Shown in pieces: positions 23,001 to 35,000 of a stretch of DNA of 64,000 bases. Origin of the DNA: Montifringilla adamsi (Eukaryota > Chordata > Aves > Passeriformes > Passeridae); contig JAGGNK010008781.1 in the NCBI GenBank assembly GCA_017590115.1, positions 3,701,676 to 3,765,675 on the forward strand, read 5' to 3'. Each line of letters opens with the position of its first letter. Within the stretch, counting starts at the first letter, position 1. The notes under the pieces are model-generated. The model was not told the DNA's origin, ran no database searches, and saw only the letters and a program-made list of their open reading frames with translations. The translations under genes and the position numbers were made by a program.

Positions 23001-26000
23001 CTTTATTTCAATGATGTCTTCACGTCAATTAACAGCTCAAGAATAGCAGCTTGCAGAGCTTTCATCTGAATAAGCTGATTTTCTTCTAAAAGAGGAACTG
23101 ATACAATCCCAGACTATACAAAAACATCTCTCTCCATTCCCAGGCTATCAGGAATGGCTGTGCTTTTGGAAGCTCCTGATAAACCTCAGCAGGCAATCTG
23201 TGGAAGCAGCAGAGAGGAAGGCTCTTGTGCAGGGCTGAACACCTGCAGTGACCCAGTACTGATGGCAACCACCCACAAAGCTTTTAAAAATTAATCTGGA
23301 ACCAGACAGCAACAAAATTTATCATCTCTCCTGAAGTAGCTTCATAGAGAAATCCATAGGTGGTTCAAAATAGGTGAAAAGGTACTGATTAAGCACTAAA
23401 TAATTGCCTTGTGGGTCAAACCAAAAGGGTCCCAATCTCTAAATTCATCTCAGAGTGGCCAGAACAAATCTTAGAGAAAGGCACATGAAAGAGGAAATTA
23501 ACTGATCTTTCCCCCTGACACATTCTCCCAGCCTCTGCAGAGCAGTTTAAATATTTCCTCAGTCAGAAGTTGCACTGGCTGCTGTGCTCCACAGCTACCC
23601 ATCCTCCAGGAATTTAATCCCTTAAGAGTTCATTTATGGCCTTGGCTTCAGCAGCACTCTGTGAAAATGAGCTCTACAAGCTGGAACACACAGGAGTTCT
23701 TCCCTACTTCCTTCTGTTCTCCACTTGCTGCTGGATCACTCCACTACTGAGTCCCCTCTGTCCTTTGGGAGACAGGGATTGTTCCCAAGCCTGTTAATGT
23801 GGGGAAGGGAATTCTGTGCTCCTCAGCCATCCTGTCCAAGCTGAGACCTCCCAGTCTCCCGTGCTGTTAGACATACATTTACCATGGAAAAAGCCAGTTC
23901 CTAGAGATCCCATTCTCCCAAAAACCCTGGCTCCAGAGGCCCCTCTCTGTTACCTCCACCACGGCGAAGCCCTTGATGGGCCGTGCCAGCAGCGGCTGAT
24001 TGTCCAGAGACGTCACCGTGTACATGGAGCCCACGTCTGACACCGACGCCGTCTCCACGTTGTCCAGGGGCTCCCCGAGGCTGCCCAGGCTGCCCAGGCT
24101 CCCGGTGCTGCAGTGGGAAAGATCCAAGCTCTCCTGGCTGGACACCACGTGAGGCTGCTCCAGCAATCCGGGCGGGATGGGCAGCTCCAGCCCTGCCTGG
24201 AACTGGTCCACGGAGATGTCGCTGACGGTGCGGGATATCCCCTGGGAGCTGCAGAGGGAAGCCTGGCTGGTGGAAGCCGAGGCACTGACGCTCATGGCGG
24301 GGGTGACGCTGCTGGAGCTGCTGATGTCCAAACTGTCGGCGCTGCTGGAAACCGTCGGCTTCTCCAGCTCTGTCCTGCACTCTCCTCCTTCTGCTTTGTC
24401 CTTGGTTTTTTTGGGATCCTCTTCCTGCAAAGGGATGTAGATCTCATCCTTGAAGACTCCCCCGTGGGCGTTGCAGGCCTTCCTGATGGCGTTCCTGACC
24501 GTGCCCTCCTCCAGGTGTGTGGGGATGCCGGAGATGACGAGCAGGCGGCTGTGGGCCGTGGGTCCCACCAGGGCCTGGCAGGCGTCTGCCACGGCATCGT
24601 TGGTCACGCCCAGCCCCTGGGGGTCCTTCTTTGTCAGGTGTCTGAGGATTATCAGCAGGGTCAGAGCTCTGTGGAACCACAGCATGTCCTCAGGCTTGCT
24701 GCCCCCGATGCTGAGGAGCGCCGCGTCCGTCTCGGCCGCCCTGGATGAAGCTCTTTTCCCCGAAGATGAGGTTTTTTCCCGCTTCATTTTGACTTTTTTC
24801 CTCTTGGACAGCAAGCTTGGGCTCTGTGGTGTCTGCCCTGGGGAAGATGAGGATGAGGAGGAGGAGTCACTAAGATTTGGGGCACTGGTGGATGAGATCA
24901 CATTGGCTGTCACGCTCATGTTGATGGGCAAGGTGACTTCTGCCACAGCCAGGCACACTTCCATCAGGGCATGGAAGTACGTGGAGAATCTTCCCTGGTC
25001 AGCCACTCCAACCCCAGAGCCACCACAGGCATTCCCAGACACCCAGTTCTGGGTTTCCTCATCGTAGAGCTTGTGCAGCTCTGACTGCAGGGCCATCAGC
25101 ATGGCCAGGCAGGGGTTGAGCTGCAGGGCGATGGATGAGGACAATCCTGCTGGATTCTTCTTCTGCTCCAGATTGTGGATTTTGCGAAGCAGCTCGGCCA
25201 GGAGGTGAAAGATCAATTCCTTCACACACGCTGCCATGTCAGTTGTCCAGAGGAAGTTGCCTGTGTGAGGAAGGCAAGGCATGGCAGTCAGCAGTGCTTC
25301 ACTCTCAGCAGAAAGTAACATTTAAAAAAGCACCAGAAAAGCTAATTTCAATGTCGTGGCAGCAGTAAGAAAGACAGGAAGGTTATTCCAAGAACTGCAG
25401 AAAATTTCTGGAGTTTGAAGAAAATTTCATTATAGTGGAAGAGCTCAGAAAACTTCAACTGTAGTTTTTGTTTCCTAAGCTCTCCACCTCATTCTCACCT
25501 AAAAATTCCACTACTTGCAAGAGAACTGAGGCAGGAATGGTATCCAGTTCATCTTCAGATTTTCCATCCCCATCTTCTAATTTCCAGGTTAAGAGCTGTT
25601 CTGTGAATGCCATTGCCAGGGGGAATTCCAGGGGAAGGGAATGCAAGACCAGTACAGCTCCAGGAGGAGGAGACACTCCTAAGCAAAAAGGTCCAAGAAA
25701 ATCTTCATCATGATTCTGAGCATTGATAAAGTCAAAGTAGTAACATTTAGGATTTTTTTCAAGGCTAAACTTCTGTTAAGTGAGAATTTTCTCTGCAGCA
25801 CCTTGTAATAAACAAATAGGAATGTTTCTCTATATTGATAAGTTACTATAATCTGTAATTATAAATGTACAGAGAACATTTTATTCACATAAAGAAACAG
25901 AATAATTATGAGCCTGAACATATGTAAATATACAAACAGAACTTCCCCCAAAATCCTTTATTTCTGTCTGATGGGTACTGAAAACAACAGCAGCAGAAGA

Positions 26001-29000
26001 ACTTTAGGATCTCCAAGGGGAACTTTTAAGAACTCACTGCAGCCAGTCACCTTCACTGCTCTAAATCCCACTCTCTCTCCCTCTGGGCAAGAGTAAAAAG
26101 AAGATTAATGATTCTTCTTGCTGGAGTGACCTAAGTATTGCTACACTGTGTTACTCTGTGGATAAGAGGGTCCTACTAAGACCTAAAAAAAGCAATAAAA
26201 AATTACTCTCCATCTGAAACAGCTCCTCAAACACCAACAGCGCCAACACTGCAGAAATTAGTATTTTGAATAAAATATTTCAAATACAAACACTGCTGGG
26301 TGAACTCCTGGAATATAAAAATCAGAATCATGTGGTTGACAGTGGTTATAAAACCAGGCTTTTTCGGTTAAGAACAAATTCCTTGTACAAAAATCCTGTC
26401 CTATCTGCTGCTAGAACTGGCGACCACACGGGAAGGCGCTGCAGAGGCCATAATGAAACTGCTCTCAGCCCTGAGAGCACAGTGAAGGCTTTCCCCTCAT
26501 GCAGTGGCTGTGCTCACCCAGTTTGATGTGCACCCTGTCCGTGGGGGTGATGACAGCTGGGTACTGGTTGGTGGTGGGGGGCGGCGTGAGGCCGGTGTTG
26601 GTGGGGGAGGCGTCGCGGGGGTAGCACACGGCCTCGATCAGGTTCAGCTGCCCGTTCCTCTTCACCTTGTGCCCCAGCCCATAGACCAGTACCCGAGCCC
26701 AGGGGGCCTTGTACAGGGATGAGCTGGGGAAAGAGCAGCACAGCTTGGTTAGGCTCAAACCATGGAAATATCCCAGCCACCACTCAGGGTAAGTCTTGGA
26801 GAAGAGAAAAGTGATACAAAATAAGTAAGTCCATCCCCAGGGTTGCCAGGCTCAGCCAGCCTTGCCCCTCTCCATGACTCACTCTTTTCGGAACCCAGAC
26901 TGACTTTCCTTGCAGGACACAATCACAAAGGCAGCCCCAGGAAAATTCACATCCATGTTGACCTTGGATTCAGAAATTGGGAATTCTTCAGCAGGAAATT
27001 GTTCTGGTGCCGCCTGTAACAGGACAATTCATCATGAGAGATCCCAAACAACAGCAAACCTCCTCCCTCTTCTTTATTGATAGAGTGCTCTATAGCCAAT
27101 GTATTTAATTAACTGCAAATTATGACACAGTGGGAGGCCACTTCATTTTAATTCAATCCAGAGCATTGCTGCTGCTTCTGTTTTCAGTGTGCCCACTGCA
27201 ATCAGGATAACAGAACCCATCCAGAGAAACAATTCCCTGTGAGGGACAGCATCATGGAAATTTCAGCCACACAGAGAACAAGGGCTCCTGAGAAGGGAAT
27301 CCAGCACTCTCATGAAACATGAGTGACTATTTTACCTGCAGAAAGGAGCAGATCTGTTTGGTGAGATCCAAGAGACTCTCCTCTCCCTGATGCAGTGTCC
27401 GAGTGATGGCCACGGTGAGCCACTCCCTGATGGCCTGGGAATTGCCCTGGTAGAAGAGGTCTGTGGCAGCACAGGTCTGGGAATGGATGCAGTGCTGCAG
27501 GGACTGGGCCAGGAGAATGGAGCTTGAGCTGATGGTTCCATCTGGAATAACAAGGAAAAAAGCACAAATTTGGAGATCACTCCAAATGTTTACATAGCCT
27601 GGGAAACAAAAGCTGCAAAACACCTGAAAGATTCCCAGCCTGTTTTTAAGTGGAAAACTCCTTGCCTAAAAGTCAGCAGGGGAAAGGACACACCCAGGCC
27701 CAGCCTTGTGGCTGGGATGGCCTCCCCATGCCAGCTGTGCCCCTCACCAGCCTCAGCCCAGCCCCTGGTGAGGGCAAACACAGATCACCCCAGATCATCA
27801 TTCTTAAATATCATCATTATTAACCAGCTAATAAAGAAATACCAAATCCATTAATTTTTTTTTGTCCCCAGAAAAATACTGTACCAAAGAAGAGCTGGGA
27901 CAAAACCAAGTGTTTACCAGGAAGAGGTGGTGCAAGAAGCTGGTTGGAGAGCAGCTGCAGGTGCTCCAGGGTGATATCCCGGATGGCAGGAATGTGGAAC
28001 AGCCGGGTGAACATGTGGGGAGATTTGGGAGCAAAAATATTGAGCAGAGCCATGCGACAGTAGAGCTTGGCCAGGGCAGCTTCACTCCTCAACAGCTCCC
28101 TAGGGAACACAAGCATTAATTCTGTTAATTCCTTAACATTATATCCAACCATGGCAGTAAGATTTCAGGAGTTTGTACTGTTTAGAACAAAGGTGTAGCA
28201 GGTAACTGCACTACAGGAAATGCTCTTCAGCTAATTCAAATTCAGGTAATAAAGTGCCTTGTAACCACATCTCTTTTTTCACCTGTGAATTTGGATGTTG
28301 GTGTTATCCAGGGTGACCAATCCATTGGTTGCAGTCCTCCTGTACCCTGCAGGTGGCCTTTCCAACATGTCAATGGGATACCAGTACCTCACCAGAACCC
28401 CCTCACTCCGCAGGTAAGTCTCCACCTGGACCAGTTCATTCACCTGCAACACCAAACCCAGCACTGTCAGTAACACAATAATTAGAACCACATTTTTCCT
28501 TCCTAGAGAGCCCCAATCCAGCATCCTGAGCAGTTTTTGCTCCCAGCTGTGTGATGCTGATCACTGAATGTCCTCTCATTGTGTGTTTACTCACCGAGTC
28601 CACATCCAGGACAACCCCATGAAGACCAAATGTCTTCAGCATGCCCCGAATGGCAAATTTGGGCAGAGCTGTTCCTACAGCACTGCTGGTGACGTTGTTG
28701 CTGTCAGGAGAGCGAGTCACCACGGTGAGACCTGGCAGAAAGGGACACCACTTTGAAGGTGTTTTCCTCAGGTGACAATTAGATCCCAAAAACCCCTGAG
28801 CTTTTCTTTACCCCTCAGGATCTGTTGTGCTGCCCTTACCTTTCCGTACTTTATCAATTGTGAATTTGTTTGCTTCATCTTTGATATCCTCGATGGTGGG
28901 AAGGTAGAGATCCCTTGGGATGCCTCCATTTTCCTCATACAGGAATTCAACAGTTTGCCTTGCTATATCAACCATTCCTGAAAGACAGGAGGGAATGCTA

Positions 29001-32000
29001 GTTATTTCCCTCAGCCACTTGAAATAAGTTCTTATTTTCATTAATATCCCAAGCAGGTGAGTTTTCCAAGTACTTAAATACCCTCTCAGTCTGGCTCAAG
29101 GATGGAAATTGGGAGTTTTCCTGAGGAAGTTTTTCCTGAGCTTCTCATGGGGGCTCAAAATTCCTACCTTGCTCTGATTGTGACTTTCCCACAAACACAT
29201 TGTCTTGCCAGAGCTGAATTCTACAAAATTTCCAAACCTCCCCTTATTATTACTTCAACCTAAAAAGTTTTGCCTTGATAGTCACAGACAGAAAATGCAC
29301 AGATATAGTTTCTTCCCAAGCTATTATTCCAGAACGCTTCTGTATCCACATCACAACAAATTCTGTCACTATTTCTGAAACTATTTGCTCTCTATTTTCC
29401 CAAACACAGCAAAAGTGTTAAAGAAAAAGCATGAGCACAAACCAAATTCTAAGCACTGGAGGGAAACAGCAAGTGATGTTTTTTTTTTTTTTTACATTTT
29501 CCAGCCCTGAATACAGTAAAATGAAAGAAACACAGCTGCTCTCTCAGACTTCCTGCACATCACAGAAAACAACATGCATGGAAATAAATACATACCTAAC
29601 TGTAAAGCTCCTTTAATCTGATCCAGCCCAGACTTCCTCTCAGCCTCATTACGGAATCTTCTTCTAATTGTAGGGAAAACCTTGGTTTCCCAGGCTTTGA
29701 CCAAGAGGGCATAGTGATCCTCCTACAAAGACAAAAGTGTTTTAAACACCAAGAAGTGATAAGTTATCAGCAGTTACATTTTTGTAAGGGAAGCGGGAAG
29801 AACTCTTGTGTGGTCAAATTTCAAAATTTAAGTGACAAGATCTGGTTTTAGGCTCTAAATTAGAGAAGGCAGAGTTTGCCACATTCCTCACCCTGGGAAT
29901 ATCATCGTCATCATCATCATCACTTTCATCATCTGCAATAGGAGGGGGATGAGGATCAGGGCCTGAGGTGATAAAGTTTTCATAGCTCAGCTCCATTTTA
30001 TAGTGGCAGGATGTGTCACTGTCATACTCTGCAAGACACAGAAATAATGAGATGATAATGCATGCAAAGACATCCCATGAAATTGGAGACATACAGCATT
30101 CCATGCTCTCCAATCAGGGGGTGGGAATGAAATTCCTTTTGACACAGCATAACCAATTGGCTGATCCAATCCACCGTGACATCCTATTGTATCCCAAGCC
30201 CTAATGAGATCATTTCTCATTGAGGCTGCATTAATTACGAATAATTTGTGTATTCACATAGAGGAAGACCAAAGAAGATGTTTTAATTGCCTTGTCTAAA
30301 ATCTGATAAACACAGCTTTGACTTGTGGCACTGCCCCACCTAAAAAAACACTACCTAAGGACTAAAGACAGCAGCCAGGCTGGGCTTAAATCCTATTTCC
30401 TTGCTTGCCATTTCTGCTGGGAGGGCTTTAAAAGGAGCGAATGTCACTTTACGTTGCTGAGCCGTGGCGACGGCGGCGATCCTGCAGGGGGGCCCGTGGG
30501 TGCCAGGGTCAGAGGCGATGCTGGTGCCAGCGTCATTGTCACTGTCAGAGGCCATGGCAAAGGGCAAGGCCTCGAAGTTGGCACTGATCTCCTCGGCCAG
30601 GTCCAGGCACAGGTCGGCGGCGTTGCGGTGAGCCTGGCCCTCAGCGTAGGCGAACGGCCGCGAGCCGAAGTTCGCCCGCACCTTGGTGTTCTGCAAAAGG
30701 ACGCAGGGAAGCTCTCAGATCCTGCTCTGAGCCCTCACTCTGCCCCAGGCAGGAGCTGATAACACCTCCCTGCCACCAGGATCCCCAGCTGGCACTCTGG
30801 GAAAGCCTCAAGCTGCTAAAGACACGCTTTGAACTCGCCTGCTTTCCAGCTTCAAGCTGGGTGCTTGGAAGCAAGGCCACTGCTGGCCAGGAATGCTAAG
30901 AGAGGAGCTCCTGGCATGGCACAAGGCATCCTGCCAGGCCAGCTGCACTCTGCTGTGCTAATGGGCAGGGAAAACCAAAATAATGACACAACACATGCAC
31001 CTGGGAGGGCTAATGAATACCTCAACCTACCCAAGAAAGGTAAAAACTATCAATTTGCTTTTCTACAGAGCAGGTTCAATATTTTATATAATGTTTTTAT
31101 ATTTCTGAAAGTATATTAAGTGACATATTTCTGTTACAAACTTGCCTTTTTCTGAATGTGGACAACTGGCCACATGCCACCAGACACATCCTCTAGGTAG
31201 GGCACAAGTCTCTGCCCACAATATGTAAAATAAACTCTGCCCTTTGCTGGCTGCCCTGGAGGAGGGGGAGTTCCTTCTGTTCTTTCCCATCCAATTCCTG
31301 CTACATCACCTGGAGAAAAACACAATCATATAAAGGATTTAATCAGTTTTTTCATCCAGCATTTCCCTGACATTTAGAGGATTTTCTGATGGAGCAGATA
31401 AGGATTTTAGCCATACTGATACTGTTACATACCAGGGGAAAGAGTCACATCCAGTCTGACACTCTTCCACTGCAGCAGGCTGGAGCCATTGTAATGCACT
31501 GCTCGCCCATTGCTGAGGGGCAACAAGGACACAGTGAGACAGAGCACTGAGCCAGAGCAGGATCACCACCCACCAAAGCTGTCATACTCAAAAGACAACT
31601 CAACCCTCCTGATTCTGCAAAGATATTCCAGTCCATTTCAGCATTCAATTAAGAAGTATATATTGCTCACTACAGCCTCCTCCCCAGTCTGCTGACAAAT
31701 GTACTGAACGTGGTTTTCCATGTGCATTTCCAACCTACTTGTGAAAGAGGCAGGTGCCCACTGGGTTTGTCCAAGCCCCATCCCGTTTCTCTGCCTCTGT
31801 GGCAAATCCAAAGGAAACTATTGGCCCAGTGTCATCATCCGTGTCTCCATAGGAAACCACTTCAATTTCCCAGTAGAATGATGGTGCCTAGAAATAAAAA
31901 TAATAACACATTTTAAAAAGTCATTTAGAGTTTAAAGAAGCAATTTTCTTGCTTTTCCTTTTCATGCCCTGTTGGATATTCAATGACAAAGTGCTGGAGA

Positions 32001-35000
32001 GCTGAGAGGTCTTACCTGTACCGGCACTGGGGAGGTGGCATAGATAAAGGTGCCCCGAGGAAGTCCCCCACCTGCACTGGGATCAGCCAGGAAGGTCACA
32101 GCAGTGAGGTGTGAGGAGAACATGCAGGCTCTCACTGGGGGGAACACCCTGGATGGGCTCCACGTGATTTCTTTGGGCTGCAGACACAACAGAGCAGTTT
32201 ATTTTACCAATCACAATTGAAGTCACCCACTAAAATACAACCACGCAGTTTATGAGGGGCACATTTAACACAATTCCAACAAATCACATCCCAATAGAGA
32301 AATTCCCATTAAATACTCCAAGAATGCCCTCAGTTTGGGCAGCAGCAGGGGTTTCTCCCAGAGCAGAGGGCTCAGCACTGTGCCTGTGCTCACCTGTCTC
32401 CTGTCTGCTTGCAGGGGAGGAGGAGGGGGCCGAGCACAGTCCCGGTACAGCATCCGTAACCTCTCACACTGCATCTCCACAACCACCAGCCTCTCCCCTG
32501 CAACAACAACCCACACCAGCATCAGCCTCCAGCTGCTCCCTCGAGCCCAACACTGCAATCTTAATTCAGAAATAAATATAGTGTTTGCACTTTGAGGAGG
32601 TTTGATCAGCTTCACTCACCTGAGCAACGGAATTAAGGGTAAAATGTAACATATGCAAGTATCTTCTCATGTTTAATTTATATCTGGTTTGGAATTACAC
32701 TATTATGTTCATTAAGACGAAGTTCATTTTAGTCAGCAAGTTTATGGTTCAGCAAAGGCAGGAAAGCAAAAAAAAATTTATGTCTACTGTCACAAAAATC
32801 GGTCCTTGCCCTTTGACACCTAAATCCTTTGGCTCCTACCCTTCACTTCAGCCACTTTTTGTCTGGCATGTTGCTAAAAACTTGCCCCTGAACTAAGATT
32901 TCTGCTGGGCAGAATTTCATATATATCATAAGGGAAGTGGAAAGTGCAGTAGAGAACCAGGACTTGCTTTTCTGATACAGAATAATCCTGTTCTGGCCTA
33001 AATTAATGCCTGTTGTTTAATGATTTAGGCTGATTATTAGCTGTTCTTCCATCAGCAGCTCTGCAGCTGTGACAAGACACTCTGTCCTGTGCCAGTTCCT
33101 AAACTCCGGGTAGCTGGAGGAGAAAACACTGAAATGATTTTAAAAGTTGCTCTGTTTCTGACCTGAAAATGCCAAGATGATGTTGGCTACATACCAGGGC
33201 TGCATAAATGATTTTAAAAGTTGCTCTGTTTCTGACCTGAAAATGCCATGATGTTGGCTACATACCAGGGCTGCACTCCTGGGCCACCAAATTCAGAACT
33301 TCTACAGCAGCTGGGCACTGTTGAATGAATTCTTCACAGAATGAGCTGTCTTCCAACAGCTGAGCCATCACCAGGCATGCTCTGAACAGGAAAACAATAC
33401 ATTTAAAGTGTTACAAAGTGTGTGCTGAATCCAAAGTGTTACAAAGTGTGTGCTGACTTTACAGTAGTGAATTCAAGGGTGGTTTAAGGGTGGTCTTAAC
33501 CCTGCTTTTAGCTGGACCCTCCCCAAAGGCAGCTTTTCCCTGCTTCATAAATGGATTTATTGAAGCATTTGCTCAGTGTTCTGCAGGGACACCCATGAAC
33601 AACACCCAGACACTAAAAGGGAGCAAAGGGGAATTTGTGCAGTCCCTTGCTGCACACCCTCCTAGGAGGGTCACAAGAACTCATGCAATTCCCTGGGATG
33701 TTTGTGCACAAAGGGAGGACTCACCTGGTTCTTATTTCAGCAAGGAGCCGGACCACTGCCATTACTGGGGTTGAGCCATCTCCTGTTGCAGGAAGTGAGG
33801 TGTGAATAGAGAGACTTCCCTCCTGAGGGAGCAACATGGACTGGACTGCCTGTACTACCTTCTCAGTAATGGACAGTTTATGAAGAGGCAATGCCTGATG
33901 GTGGGGGGGCACGGTAAAAAGTTAAATTCAAGTAGTTAGTTTCTAAGAAATGAGGGTGTTTTATTACCTGGAGTTAATTCTTATATTTTACTATCACAAA
34001 ATCAGCACCAAACACCAATAAAATAAAAATAAACAAACCCCAAACCAAGCCAGAAATTAACCATAAAAACCTCCCACCCAGTATGCAACAGAATATCTTT
34101 AAGCACAAAAGATGAATATTCATGTTACTTGAATGAGAACTTAAACATGTTAATATATGCTTTAAAAAATAAGGCAAATATTACAAATCATTTATAAGCA
34201 GAGATGAAACACTTTTTTTTACGTGCTGTAGATTAATAGTCAGTATGCTGTGACAGAAATAAAGCAAGAATCAAGATTATACTGAATATTGGATGTTTAA
34301 AACTCCCATACCTCAGATCTTGGAACACAGAGCCTAGATAATGGAATAGTTAAAGTGTCTGATGCCTGGGAGGTCTTTCTAGTGTCTATAGTGGTGGGTG
34401 GGAATTTGACCGTGGCTATACCTTCTTGCTCATTAATAGATGCCACAACTCCAATGCTTCCTGCTATTCCTTTGCCTAAAACCTACAACCAAAGAAGAGC
34501 TGCATGAGATTGAAGGTGTTACAACCAGGAATCAGTGTCTGACATCACACACCAACTGCACACGCAAGTACAGGGGGGTATTTTAGGAAACAAGCTCCAC
34601 AAGCTGCTGTTTTCCACAAGCACATCCTGCTGCCAAGGATCCCAGTGCAGGGAAAACCTCAGGAGAGCAGCAATTCTCATCTAGGATATCAAATATGAAC
34701 AGTGCTGAATTACCTGAACTTCAGAACCTATTTTAATTGTCTCCTTAAAGCCACCCAGAGCACACAGGGCAGCCACTGCCTGCCGAGCAATCCTTTGAAG
34801 TTTAGCCAGTTTTCTTCCACTGCTACTCCCGTTCTCCAAAATGCTCTCTGCATATTTCCCAAGCTGTGGAATGTACATCAGAGCCCGAGACAGAACCTGA
34901 AGACAGAAGCAAAAATACCAGGGAACGACTTCAAAGCACAATTCCAACAAAAACCAATGCCCCAAGCCTCCAGCCCACACAGTCTCAGAAGAATTTTTGT

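Noticed and set aside
24113..25067. Long plus-strand open frames opposite HECTD4 exon 59
   Set aside because: They are antisense shadows of a long, strongly conserved minus-strand exon with correct splice sites and phase.
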